16,885 nt of DNA from JANMEX01 sp049696015 (GCA_049696015.1 JBAVTG010000001.1:1-16885), one strand, 5' to 3'. Shown: positions 1 through 7,034, numbered from the stretch's first letter. Translations and numbers: made by a program. The notes: generated from the sequence alone by a model not told the origin.

Positions 1-636
1 CCATTCGACAAGATTTGCTACATCGGCTGCGGCGTGACCACCGGCATCGGCGCCGTCATCTACACCGCAAAAGTGCGCCCCGGCTCCAACGTTGTCGTGT
101 TTGGATTGGGCGGCATTGGTCTCAACGTCATTCAGGGCGCGCGCATGGTCGGCGCGGACAAGATCATCGGTGTTGATCTCAACCCGTCGAAGGTCGCGAT
201 GGGCACGAAATTCGGCATGACCGATTTTATCAACCCGGATGTGGTCGGCCGCGACAAGGTGGTGCAAGCCATTCAAGACCTGACTGACGGAGGCGCCGAT
301 TACTCGTTTGAGTGCATCGGCAATATTCACACCATGCGCCAGGCGCTTGAATGCTGCCATCGCGGCTGGGGCGAATCGATCATCATCGGCGTCGCGCCAT
401 CCGGAACGGAGATTTCCACCCGCCCATTTCAGCTGGTCACCGGCCGCGTTTGGAAAGGCTCGGCCTTTGGCGGCGCACGGGGCCGGACCGATGTTCCAAA
501 GATTGTCGATTGGTACATGGACGGCAAGATCAACATTGATGATCTGATCACTCACACCATGCCGCTGAAGGACATAAACACGGCGTTTGACCTGATGCAT
601 GAAGGCAAGTCGATCCGTTCAGTCGTGACTTTCTGA
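1..636 (+). CDS. S-(hydroxymethyl)glutathione dehydrogenase / class III alcohol dehydrogenase, 5'-truncated
   Basis: This is the C-terminal part (211 residues) of a zinc-dependent medium-chain dehydrogenase that oxidises S-hydroxymethylglutathione to S-formylglutathione in cytosolic glutathione-dependent formaldehyde detoxification; family members also reduce S-nitrosoglutathione. The open frame runs from base 1, beginning PFDKICYIGCGVTTGIGA, a stretch typical of class III enzymes, so the start and the catalytic-zinc N-terminal half lie left of the window. The NAD-binding Rossmann fold shows as GLGGIGLN at about residues 36-43, followed by the acidic residue of VDLNPSK that contacts the adenosine ribose. 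The C-terminal half ends RSVVTF, as usual for the family. Complete members are about 370 residues. It is convergent with the nitroreductase gene, with only 13 bp between stops and no obvious terminator hairpin. The symbol could be frmA or adhC; I leave it blank because the N-terminus is missing. Confidence 0.95.
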   Translation, partial: PFDKICYIGCGVTTGIGAVIYTAKVRPGSNVVVFGLGGIGLNVIQGARMVGADKIIGVDLNPSKVAMGTKFGMTDFINPDVVGRDKVVQAIQDLTDGGADYSFECIGNIHTMRQALECCHRGWGESIIIGVAPSGTEISTRPFQLVTGRVWKGSAFGGARGRTDVPKIVDWYMDGKINIDDLITHTMPLKDINTAFDLMHEGKSIRSVVTF

Positions 637-649
637 GTCTCCGGTTGAT

Positions 650-1234
650 TCAGCCCTTCCAAGGTCCGGCATAGTCGCTCGTCACCGCGCTCGGCTCCGG
701 CCTGGGACGGTCGGGGATTTTCACGTCAACAGTTCCGATATGGACAAAGCCAATCGCCCTTTCATCTGGCGACAGTCCGAGGAATGCACGGCTCGGCGCA
801 TCATCGGAATACCAGTTGGAAACCCAATTGGCATTGTAGCCGTATGCATGCGCCGCCAAGACCAGCGCAAAGGCGGCGTTGCCGCCGGAGATGAATTTCT
901 CCCAATCGGGGATGCGCGGATGTTCTTTTGGCACCGAAACGACGCCGACCACCAACGGCGCGCGCGTGAATCGCGCGCGTTCCTGCTCGGCGCGCTGTTC
1001 CGTGATTGAACCTTCAATTTCGGCCACGCGTTCGGCGAAAAATGCGCCAATTGTCCGTCGGACGTCGCCGCGATAGACGATGAACCGCCACGGCTCCAGC
1101 AAACCATGGTCCGGGACGCGGGTGGCGATTCGGATCATGCCTGCCAGTTCTGCATTACTCGGCGCAGGTTCGTGAATGACCGATATCGGCGCTGACTTGC
1201 GGCTCAAGAGAAATTCAATCGCGGCTTCATTCAC
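650..1234 (-). CDS. Nitroreductase family protein (YdjA-like, FMN-dependent)
   Basis: A 194-residue protein of the nitroreductase fold, probably a cytosolic FMN-dependent NAD(P)H oxidoreductase; the natural substrate is unknown. The N-terminus FLLSRKSAP (R12, S14 region) matches the FMN-phosphate loop, and ATRVPDHGLLEPWRF (about 37-51) is the characteristic YdjA-type motif. The frame is open much further upstream, but that would run through the promoter and into the divergent gene. I chose GTG at 1234 because AGGA (1247-1244) lies nine bases before it, and because a -35/-10 pair at 1294-1266 places the transcription start near 1259, downstream of the alternative ATG at 1264. The 194-residue length fits the family (about 185-200). 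It is convergent with the alcohol dehydrogenase gene and divergent from the secreted-protein gene. The inverted repeat over its -10 box suggests repressor or redox control (inference). The family call is firm; the start is fairly well supported. Confidence 0.88.
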   Translation of the reverse strand: MNEAAIEFLLSRKSAPISVIHEPAPSNAELAGMIRIATRVPDHGLLEPWRFIVYRGDVRRTIGAFFAERVAEIEGSITEQRAEQERARFTRAPLVVGVVSVPKEHPRIPDWEKFISGGNAAFALVLAAHAYGYNANWVSNWYSDDAPSRAFLGLSPDERAIGFVHIGTVDVKIPDRPRPEPSAVTSDYAGPWKG

Positions 1235-1257
1235 GTTTTTGATTCCTGTTTGCGAAA

Positions 1258-1275
1258 TTCCCATGCTTATGGGAA
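1258..1275. promoter_or_regulatory. Perfect inverted repeat, candidate operator
   Basis: TTCCCAT (1258-1264), four bases GCTT, then ATGGGAA (1269-1275): a perfect 7+7 inverted repeat that overlaps the candidate -10 box of the nitroreductase gene. Size and place fit a dimeric repressor operator; no regulator gene is adjacent in this window, so the partner is unknown. Confidence 0.4.
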
Positions 1276-1294
1276 ACGGATTGGCTTTTGTCAG
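1266..1294 (-). promoter_or_regulatory. Candidate sigma-70-type promoter of the nitroreductase gene
   Basis: Reading the minus strand, CTGACA (1294-1289) is followed by exactly 17 bases and CATAAG (1271-1266), a five-of-six -35 box with a four-of-six -10 box. Transcription would begin near 1259, about 25 bases before the GTG start. The match is by eye; no transcript data. Confidence 0.4.
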
Positions 1295-1349
1295 GTTCCT
1301 TTTTGACATCGGCCATAATATTGCCGCCGGGGACGGTCTAACCTGAACG

Positions 1350-2303
1350 ATGCGCTCAAGTGTCATAACCAATTTGCTGGCCGTGTTCTGCGCCGCGTCA
1401 TTGCTGACGCCGGCAAGTTCGGCGGCACAGGAAAAGCTGAAACTGCCAAAACTGGTCTTGCCCGGCGTGAGCAACTATGCCCCCTCCGCCTCAAAGGAAA
1501 CCGCGGTTCCGACCAACATGCGCGAACTGACGCTTGCAGCCAAGCTGACCGAGGAAGGCGACCTGTTGCAGGAGGGTCTGACTTGGCGGATTTTCAAGCC
1601 GGACCCCAATGATGACGGCAAACTGCCGCTTATTGCCACGGCCAACGGCGGCACCACGCGATTTGCGCTGGAGCCCGGCAGCTATCTGGTCCACGCGGCT
1701 TTCGGGCGCGCCGGCATTACCAAGCGCATTTCGGTCACCACTGACAATCGCGAGGAAATTCTTGTTCTGGATGCCGGTGGTTTGAAATTGAACGCGGTGC
1801 TTTCCGGCGGCGTGCGTATCCCGCGCGACAAATTGCGTTTCTCTGTCTACTTCGGCGAGGAGCAGGCGGACGGCGAACGCGCCCTCATACTGCCGGACGT
1901 GAAACCGGATGATATTATCCGCCTCAATACCGGCACGTATCACATCGTCTCCAACTACGGCGCCGAGAACGCGATCATTCGTGCAGATCTGAAAGTTGAA
2001 GCCGGCCAGCTCACCGAAGCGACAGTGGAGCACAAGGCGGCAGAGTTGACGATGAAACTCGTGCGCGAAGCGGGCGGAGAAGCGCTGGCAGACACCGCCT
2101 GGTCGGTGATCAACCCGTCCGGAGAGGTGATCAAAGAAAGCGTTGGCGCTTTCGCGTCGATGGTGCTGGCCGAAGGCGACTACACAGTCATCGCCAAAAA
2201 CAAGGACAAACTCTACCAGCGCGATTTCAAGGTCGATGCTGGCAAAAACCAGGACGTGGAAGTGATGGTGACCGATCAGGCCGCATCAGCGCCGGCGCAA
2301 TGA
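1350..2303 (+). CDS. Secreted protein with three tandem beta-rich repeats, function unknown
   Basis: A 317-residue protein with a clear Sec signal peptide: MRSSV, a hydrophobic core to about residue 20, and a likely signal peptidase I site after SSA near residue 25-26. It is therefore probably periplasmic. After a linker (27-57) the protein divides into three repeats of about 75-87 residues (roughly 58-144, 145-221, 222-308). Each starts with a strand such as LTLAAKL, LKLNAVL or LTMKLVR, and each has a Gly-x-Tyr turn strand in the middle: PGSYLVHA, TGTYHIVS, EGDYTVIA. Each ends in a valine-rich strand (KRISVTT, ADLKVEAG, RDFKVDAG). This looks like repeated Ig-like or carboxypeptidase-regulatory-like beta sandwiches (inference). 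The C-terminus is Ala/Pro-rich. No catalytic motif is visible. The last 18 bp overlap the end of the convergent acyltransferase gene. I do not recognise a named family. Confidence 0.85.
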   Translation: MRSSVITNLLAVFCAASLLTPASSAAQEKLKLPKLVLPGVSNYAPSASKETAVPTNMRELTLAAKLTEEGDLLQEGLTWRIFKPDPNDDGKLPLIATANGGTTRFALEPGSYLVHAAFGRAGITKRISVTTDNREEILVLDAGGLKLNAVLSGGVRIPRDKLRFSVYFGEEQADGERALILPDVKPDDIIRLNTGTYHIVSNYGAENAIIRADLKVEAGQLTEATVEHKAAELTMKLVREAGGEALADTAWSVINPSGEVIKESVGAFASMVLAEGDYTVIAKNKDKLYQRDFKVDAGKNQDVEVMVTDQAASAPAQ

Positions 2304-3131
2304 TAGTCGACTTGGCTCATTAGGCGGGGCTAACGAAAACACCGCACTGTATAGCGTTTCAAGCAGATGCTTGCGATCTGTCAGCAATTGCAAGTCTGAC
2401 CAGGGCAACACATTTCCGACCGAAACCGGTATCGCCGTTCCTCGAAGGCGCCGGAATTCCCGCACCAGCAGCGACAAGCGCAGCGTCAGGGAGAACCGGC
2501 TGACGAAATGGAACAGCCTGCCATTTTGGCCCGAAAAATAGATCGGCACCACAGAAGCGCCTGCAGCCTGGATCAGTTTCGCAGGAAACATCTTCCACGG
2601 AAGATCCTCGGCTTTGCCAAAAATGTTTTGCGCCGTTGCAACTCCGCCAGCGGGAAAGACGACAATCGTCACGCCCTCCTTCAGGAGCCGCACAGCTTCG
2701 TGGCGTGTTTTCAAGTTGATGGCCAACGCATCTTTGGTTTCGTCAAACGAAACCGGCAGCGAATAAGGCTCCATTTCCTTGATTTTCATCAGGTCATTGT
2801 TGATCAGCACCCGGAACGGGCGGCCCAGCTGCTCTGCCAGAGCGAGAATTGCGACGCCATCACCAATCCCGAACGGATGATTTGCGACCAAAACAAGCGG
2901 GCCTTCTGGCAAATTCGTCGGCGGCCATGGCTGTGCAAGACCGAGCTGCACATCGATCAGCTCAAGCATGCGCCCAAATACCCGTTCACCAGTCGGAACG
3001 ATGTCTTTGCGCCAAAGGTTGTAAAGCTGAAAGTACTTGTCTCTGCCAGACAGGCCCTCGATCAAACGGATGACCATCCGCTTCAATCGCGGCTGTGACC
3101 GGTTCGCGTAGGAAAATTCGTGAAACTGCAT
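2286..3131 (-). CDS. PlsC-type lysophospholipid acyltransferase family protein
   Basis: A 281-residue member of the 1-acylglycerol-3-phosphate acyltransferase superfamily, likely transferring an acyl chain to a lysolipid at the inner face of the cytoplasmic membrane. The catalytic His-Asp motif appears as VANHPFGIGDG (about 82-92; H85 and D91), the variant seen in hemolysin/ornithine-lipid-type acyltransferases rather than the strict HX4D of PlsC. The second conserved block is VVFPAGGVAT (about 157-166), where the usual FPEG glutamate is replaced. Substrate cannot be told from sequence. ATG at 3131 was chosen, with GGGTG six bases upstream; a TTG at 3170 would add 13 residues but has a poorly placed Shine-Dalgarno. 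The gene lies 92 bp after thrS on the same strand, separated by a hairpin at 3192-3216, so it may be only partly co-transcribed. Its end overlaps the convergent secreted-protein gene by 18 bp. Confidence 0.87.
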   Translation of the reverse strand: MQFHEFSYANRSQPRLKRMVIRLIEGLSGRDKYFQLYNLWRKDIVPTGERVFGRMLELIDVQLGLAQPWPPTNLPEGPLVLVANHPFGIGDGVAILALAEQLGRPFRVLINNDLMKIKEMEPYSLPVSFDETKDALAINLKTRHEAVRLLKEGVTIVVFPAGGVATAQNIFGKAEDLPWKMFPAKLIQAAGASVVPIYFSGQNGRLFHFVSRFSLTLRLSLLVREFRRLRGTAIPVSVGNVLPWSDLQLLTDRKHLLETLYSAVFSLAPPNEPSRLSLRRR

Positions 3132-3191
3132 GCCAATCACCCGACGCTGGCGTTGGAGCTCATATGACAACTCACCATGACAGGCAGATGA

Positions 3192-3216
3192 AGGCCGGAG
3201 TTTTGATGTCCGGCCT
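3192..3216 (-). terminator. Hairpin after thrS, candidate terminator
   Basis: AGGCCGGA (3192-3199) and TCCGGCCT (3209-3216) form a perfect 8-bp stem with a 9-base loop, eight bases past the thrS stop. There is no T-run on the minus-strand side, so termination may be weak or the hairpin may only protect the thrS 3' end. Confidence 0.5.
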
Positions 3217-3223
3217 CATGGCA

Positions 3224-5233
3224 TCAATCGGCAGCGCGGCGGCGCTTCACATCGGGCGGCGTTGTTTCGTCCACCAGCATAGCGATCACTTCATCCAGCC
3301 CCATCTCGGCCTGATCGCGCGAACCCAATCTGCGGATGTTGACCTTGCCCTCTTCGGCCTCGCGCTTTCCGCAGACGAGAATGACCGGAACCTTGGCCAG
3401 CGAATGCTCGCGTACCTTGTAGTTGATCTTCTCGTTGCGCAGATCGGATTCGACAAGAATGCCGGCGTTTTTCAGCTTGCGTGTGACTTCCGCCGCATAC
3501 TTGTCGGCATCTGATGTGATCGTTGCAACAACCACCTGCAGCGGCGCGAACCACAAGGGCATATGCCCGGCGTAGTTTTCGATCAGAATGCCGATGAAGC
3601 GTTCCATTGAGCCGCAGATGGCGCGGTGAACCATGACCGGCTGCTTCTTGTTGGATTCCTGATCAATGTAAAATGCGCCGAAACGCTCCGGCAAGTTGAA
3701 GTCGACCTGCGTGGTGCCACACTGCCAGTCACGACCGATGGCATCGCGCAGCACATATTCGAATTTCGGGCCGTAGAAGGCGCCCTCGCCCGGATTGATC
3801 ATCGTCTTGATCGTACCGCTGGATTCAGCCTCGATGCGCTCAAGCACCTTGGTCATGATGGCTTCGGCATGATCCCAATTCTCGTCCGGCCCGACACGTT
3901 TTTCCGGGCGTGTCGATAGCTTCACCGTTATACCGGAGAAGCCAAAATCAGCATAAGTCGTCAGGATCAGATTGTTGATGCGCATGCATTCAGCTGCGAG
4001 TTGGTCTTCCGTGCAGAAAATGTGCGCATCATCTTGCGTGAAGCCACGCACCCGCATCAGGCCATGCAGTGCGCCGGATGGTTCATAGCGATGCACATTG
4101 CCAAATTCCGCAAGCTTGATCGGCAGGTCGCGGTAGGACTTCAATCCATGCTTGAAAATCTGCACATGCCCCGGACAGTTCATCGGCTTCAGCGCAAAAA
4201 CACGCTGGTCGGCGTTTTCGTCGTCCGGATGGGTGAATGCATGTGCGGATTTCACCGCGAACATGTTTTCCTGATACCAGCCCCAGTGTCCGGATGTTTC
4301 CCACAATGACTTGTCGAGAATCTGCGGCGCATTGACCTCATCATAGCCTTCGGTGTCGAGACGGCGGCGCATGTAGGAGACAAGGTTCTGGAACATCCTC
4401 CAGCCCTTGGGATGCCAGAACACAACGCCCGGGCCTTCTTCCTGAAAGTGGAACAGGTCCATCTCGCGGCCGACCTTGCGGTGGTCGCGCTTTTCGGCTT
4501 CCTCAAGCATGGTAAGGTAAGCGTCAAGGTCTTCCTGTGTGTGCCAGGCTGTCGCGTAAATGCGGCTCAGCATCGGGTTATTCGAATCACCGCGCCAATA
4601 GGCGCCGGCAACTTTCATCAATTTGAAGGCTGAGCCGATCTGCCCCGTCGAAGCCATGTGTGGGCCGCGGCACAGGTCAAACCAATCGCCCTGCGCATAG
4701 ATTTTCAGGTCTTCACCGGACTTGATCATATCGACCAGTTCGACCTTGTATGTCTCACCCTTGGCAGCGAACACCTGTCGTGCCTTCTCGCGCGACCAGA
4801 CTTCCTTGGTGAAAGGCTTGTTGCGGCCGATGATTTCCCGCATCTTCTTTTCAATGACCGGCAGCTCGTCGGGCGTGAATGGCTTATCGTTGCCACTCTC
4901 GTCCAATCGCTTGAAATCGTAGTAAAAACCGTTCTCGATCACCGGACCGATGGTAACCTGCGTGCCCGGAAACAGCTCTTGCACAGCTTCGGCCATCACA
5001 TGCGCTGCATCGTGGCGAATAAGTTCCAGCGCACGCGCATCTTCGCGGGTGATGATCTCGATTTTCCCAGACTGCCTGAGCGGATCAGACAGGTCGCGGA
5101 CCTCGCCGTTCAACGCATAAGCAACGGCCTTCTTGGCAAGTGATTTGGAAATGCCCTCGGCCAGCGCGGCGCCGGTCAGCGCGGCATCATACTCGCGCAG
5201 CGAACCATCGGGAAATGTCAGGGAAACGTTCAT
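3224..5233 (-). CDS. thrS: Threonine--tRNA ligase
   Basis: Cytosolic class II aminoacyl-tRNA synthetase that charges tRNA-Thr. At 669 residues it is slightly longer than the E. coli enzyme (642). Domains in order: TGS domain (1-62); editing domain with HxxxH (H74, H78) and CRGPH (C188, H192) that clears mischarged Ser-tRNA; catalytic domain (about 250-555) with motif 2 around HRYEPSGALHG and motif 3 around CGSMERFIG; and the anticodon-binding domain (about 565-655). The catalytic zinc ligands are visible: C353 in MNCPGH, H404 in DDAHIF and H536 in MVHRA. A short insertion near 326-342 (rich in Asp/Glu) accounts for part of the extra length. ATG at 5233 has AGGA about ten bases upstream. A 112-bp gap separates it from yidD upstream. 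A TTGACA at 5281-5276 could be a -35 box but I see no matching -10. The gene is complete, with no frameshift. Confidence 0.99.
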   Translation of the reverse strand: MNVSLTFPDGSLREYDAALTGAALAEGISKSLAKKAVAYALNGEVRDLSDPLRQSGKIEIITREDARALELIRHDAAHVMAEAVQELFPGTQVTIGPVIENGFYYDFKRLDESGNDKPFTPDELPVIEKKMREIIGRNKPFTKEVWSREKARQVFAAKGETYKVELVDMIKSGEDLKIYAQGDWFDLCRGPHMASTGQIGSAFKLMKVAGAYWRGDSNNPMLSRIYATAWHTQEDLDAYLTMLEEAEKRDHRKVGREMDLFHFQEEGPGVVFWHPKGWRMFQNLVSYMRRRLDTEGYDEVNAPQILDKSLWETSGHWGWYQENMFAVKSAHAFTHPDDENADQRVFALKPMNCPGHVQIFKHGLKSYRDLPIKLAEFGNVHRYEPSGALHGLMRVRGFTQDDAHIFCTEDQLAAECMRINNLILTTYADFGFSGITVKLSTRPEKRVGPDENWDHAEAIMTKVLERIEAESSGTIKTMINPGEGAFYGPKFEYVLRDAIGRDWQCGTTQVDFNLPERFGAFYIDQESNKKQPVMVHRAICGSMERFIGILIENYAGHMPLWFAPLQVVVATITSDADKYAAEVTRKLKNAGILVESDLRNEKINYKVREHSLAKVPVILVCGKREAEEGKVNIRRLGSRDQAEMGLDEVIAMLVDETTPPDVKRRRAAD

Positions 5234-5345
5234 ATCAGTTCATCCTTATCCAGTCCCGCAAACGAGCGCGGGTGGTGTCAAATCAGCTAGGGAACAAGCG
5301 CGCGCGTCATAGCGCGGCGGAGGCGTTCGGTAAAGGCAGGCCAGT

Positions 5346-5684
5346 TCAATGGTGATGCAGATCATGCACTTTCCAATAGCGCCAAGGGGCATACCATTTC
5401 AGCCGCTTCTCAAGCGTTTCCGGAACATTGTCGATGCCGCAGGTGCCGCCGGGACCACAGCGCATGACGCGAAACAGACCCATCCAGCCGCCGCTCCACA
5501 AGCCATGTCGGGCAATCGCCTCATAGGCATATTCCGAACAAGTCGGCATATGGCGGCAAGAGTTGCCAACAAAGCCAGAGAGAGTCAGTTGGTACAGGCG
5601 CACAAATGCGGTGCCGAACAAGCGGCCGGGCGTCTTGCGCCATGGGCCGGAATAGTTGCGGCCGCTGCCTTTTTTTCTGGGCAT
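5346..5684 (-). CDS. yidD: Membrane protein insertion efficiency factor YidD
   Basis: A 112-residue protein of the YidD (DUF37, haemolytic domain) family, a small membrane-associated helper of YidC-dependent insertion of inner-membrane proteins. The core is recognisable: a short amphipathic helix (GTAFVRLYQLTLSGFVG), then CRHMPTCSEYAYEAI (about 43-57) equivalent to the family's PTCS-Y-EA signature, then RVMRCGPGGTCGIDNVP (about 72-88). The C-terminal tail is basic/aromatic and ends in three histidines, longer than in minimal members. ATG at 5684 gives MPRKKGSG, a positively charged start; an ATG at 5714 would overlap the upstream gene by 26 bp and has no better ribosome site. The start lies four bases after the IscU-like stop, so the two are almost surely translationally linked. 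In many bacteria yidD sits with rnpA and yidC; here it sits with an Fe-S scaffold gene, as I recall for other Rhizobiales. Confidence 0.95.
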   Translation of the reverse strand: MPRKKGSGRNYSGPWRKTPGRLFGTAFVRLYQLTLSGFVGNSCRHMPTCSEYAYEAIARHGLWSGGWMGLFRVMRCGPGGTCGIDNVPETLEKRLKWYAPWRYWKVHDLHHH

Positions 5685-5688
5685 GATT

Positions 5689-6126
5689 TCAGGCAGCTGC
5701 CGATTTCCGCTCAATCTGATCTAGGCAATCAACGACTGCGTCAAATGTAAGCATTGTCGAAGCATGTCGGGCTTTGTAGTCGCGCACGGGTTCGAGAAAC
5801 TTCAGGTCGGCAAATCGGCCTTGCGGCGGCGGGCCATTTTCCTTGAGCATTTTGCGCATGGTTTCACGCACAGCGCGAAGCTCCGCGACTGGCGCGCCGA
5901 TAACATTGCGCGCCATGATGGATGCGCTGGATTGGCCGAGCGCACAGGCTTTGACGTCATGGGCGAAGTCCGTGACAACACCATCTTTGACGCTCAGATC
6001 CACGATTATCGTCGAGCCGCATAGCTTTGAATGCGCGGACGCAGTCGCATCCGCATGGTCCAAACGGCCGATCCGGGGAATGTTCCCTGCAAAATCGAGA
6101 ATGCGGGCATTGTAGATTTCGTCCAT
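5689..6126 (-). CDS. IscU/NifU-type iron-sulfur cluster scaffold-like protein, divergent
   Basis: A 145-residue protein with the IscU/SufU fold, expected to be cytosolic and connected with Fe-S cluster assembly. Two of the three canonical ligand cysteines are in place: C36 in KLCGST and C61 in ACALGQSS. The third, normally in a R-x-x-C-A-x-L context near the C-terminal helix, is replaced: the matching segment reads ARHASTML, with H121 at the cysteine position. Another cysteine, C134, lies in the last helix. The protein may thus bind a cluster differently or have lost scaffolding (inference). ATG at 6126 is preferred because GGA lies nine bases upstream; ATG at 6132 is possible. The upstream side carries a palindromic -10 region shared with folE on the other strand. 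It is the first gene of the leftward series followed by yidD and thrS. Confidence 0.86.
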   Translation of the reverse strand: MDEIYNARILDFAGNIPRIGRLDHADATASAHSKLCGSTIIVDLSVKDGVVTDFAHDVKACALGQSSASIMARNVIGAPVAELRAVRETMRKMLKENGPPPQGRFADLKFLEPVRDYKARHASTMLTFDAVVDCLDQIERKSAAA

Positions 6127-6199
6127 CTTCATCAATCCGGTGACGCCGTGGAAACTGAAGGTGGCGGAACTGCCCCTTCAATTTGCTTCACGGGTCCTA

Positions 6200-6229
6200 T
6201 ATATAGGCTTGAGGCCAGCATTTCATCAA
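6200..6229 (-). promoter_or_regulatory. Candidate promoter of the IscU-like/yidD unit
   Basis: On the minus strand TTGATG (6229-6224), 18 bases, then TATATA (6205-6200). The -10 sits in a perfect 12-bp palindrome CCTATATATAGG (6196-6207), which also presents TATATA on the plus strand for folE. A plus-strand start near 6211 would put the first folE leader stem at the very 5' end of the transcript. Confidence 0.4.
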
Positions 6230-6298
6230 TGTGCCACAAAGATCAATGATGAGTGCAGCTGGCGGTGAAAACCGCCGTCGAGTCCGCTGGATTTTTTT
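6215..6298 (+). promoter_or_regulatory. folE 5' leader with possible three-way RNA junction and T-tract
   Basis: Pairings seen by eye: CCAGC (6215-6219) with GCTGG (6286-6290); TCATCA (6223-6228) with TGATGA (6247-6252); GGCGGT (6261-6266) with ACCGCC (6271-6276) closed by a GAAA tetraloop; then A and seven T (6292-6298). The 5' CCAGC can instead pair with a second GCTGG at 6258-6262, which would break the tetraloop stem, so two exclusive states exist. THF-II riboswitches (folE motif) are known upstream of folE in Alphaproteobacteria. I could not match their conserved core with confidence, so this is only a candidate regulatory leader. It could be an unrelated attenuator or chance pairing. 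Confidence 0.35.
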
Positions 6299-6303
6299 GT
6301 ATC

Positions 6304-6357
6304 TGGCGTGGTCCGTTCAACTCGTCCCTTCGTAGAAAGGGACTACGGGAGACGCCA
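6304..6357 (+). promoter_or_regulatory. Alternative hairpins over the folE ribosome binding site
   Basis: TGGCGT (6304-6309) can pair with ACGCCA (6352-6357), which touches the Shine-Dalgarno GGGAG (6347-6351) eight bases before the folE ATG. Inside, GTCCCTT (6324-6330) pairs with AAGGGAC (6337-6343), or CGTAG (6331-6335) pairs with CTACG (6343-6347). The last two are mutually exclusive, and the second occupies the first base of the Shine-Dalgarno. This suggests translational control, not proven. Confidence 0.35.
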
Positions 6358-6359
6358 AG

Positions 6360-6995
6360 ATGGATGTACGTATCAGCACTGCCGATTTGGTTGCGAGCCA
6401 GATCGACCCCCATTCCAATTTGAACACCAAGCGCCCGTCTCGCGAAGAGGCGGAGGCCGCGGTGAAGACGCTGTTGCGCTGGGCCGGTGACAATCCGGAC
6501 CGCGAGGGGCTGATCGATACACCGATGCGCGTCGCCAAAGCCTATGGCGATTTGTTCGGCGGCTATTTTGAAGACCCGGCAGCCGAGCTTGGCCGCACCT
6601 TTGAAGAAGTTGCGGGTTATGATGACATGGTCCTGATCAAGGATATCGCGTTTCATTCGCACTGTGAGCACCATATGGTGCCCATCATCGGCAAGGCGCA
6701 TGTCGCCTATTTGCCTGACAGCAAGGTCGTGGGTCTGTCGAAGATTGCCCGTGTTGTCGATATATTTGCCCGCCGCCTGCAGACGCAGGAAACCATGACG
6801 GCGCAGATTTCCGGATGCATACAAGACGCTTTACAGCCGCGCGGCGTTGCGGTGATGCTGGAAGCCGAGCACATGTGCATGGCCATGCGCGGCATCAAGC
6901 TGCAGGGTTCCAAAACCCTGACCACCTCATTCACCGGCGAGTTCAAGGACAATCCTGCGGAACAGGTCCGCTACTTGTCGATGCTGCGCGGCTGA
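6360..6995 (+). CDS. folE: GTP cyclohydrolase I
   Basis: A 211-residue type IA GTP cyclohydrolase, the first enzyme of tetrahydrofolate (and pterin) synthesis, converting GTP to 7,8-dihydroneopterin triphosphate plus formate in the cytosol. The zinc ligands are present: C102 and H105 in HCEHHMVP and C173 in EHMCMAMRG. The GTP-binding segment GLSKIARVVDIFARRLQTQE (about 125-144) and RGIKLQGSKTLTT are intact. Length agrees with the family (about 200-220). ATG at 6360 has GGGAG at 6347-6351. The long structured leader upstream (6215-6357) suggests regulation by folate status or another signal (inference). A terminator-like hairpin separates it from hisI downstream. Confidence 0.98.
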   Translation: MDVRISTADLVASQIDPHSNLNTKRPSREEAEAAVKTLLRWAGDNPDREGLIDTPMRVAKAYGDLFGGYFEDPAAELGRTFEEVAGYDDMVLIKDIAFHSHCEHHMVPIIGKAHVAYLPDSKVVGLSKIARVVDIFARRLQTQETMTAQISGCIQDALQPRGVAVMLEAEHMCMAMRGIKLQGSKTLTTSFTGEFKDNPAEQVRYLSMLRG

Positions 6996-7034
6996 TAACG
7001 CGCCTCGCGCTCGCTTTGCTTTTGGTCTATTCAG

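Noticed and set aside
1235..1474. N-terminal extension of the nitroreductase frame
   Set aside because: It would run through the promoter and antisense into the signal-peptide region of the divergent gene, and the added residues do not resemble the family.
4658..5143. 161-codon plus-strand open frame opposite thrS
   Set aside because: It is a shadow of the fully conserved threonyl-tRNA synthetase frame; no recognisable protein.
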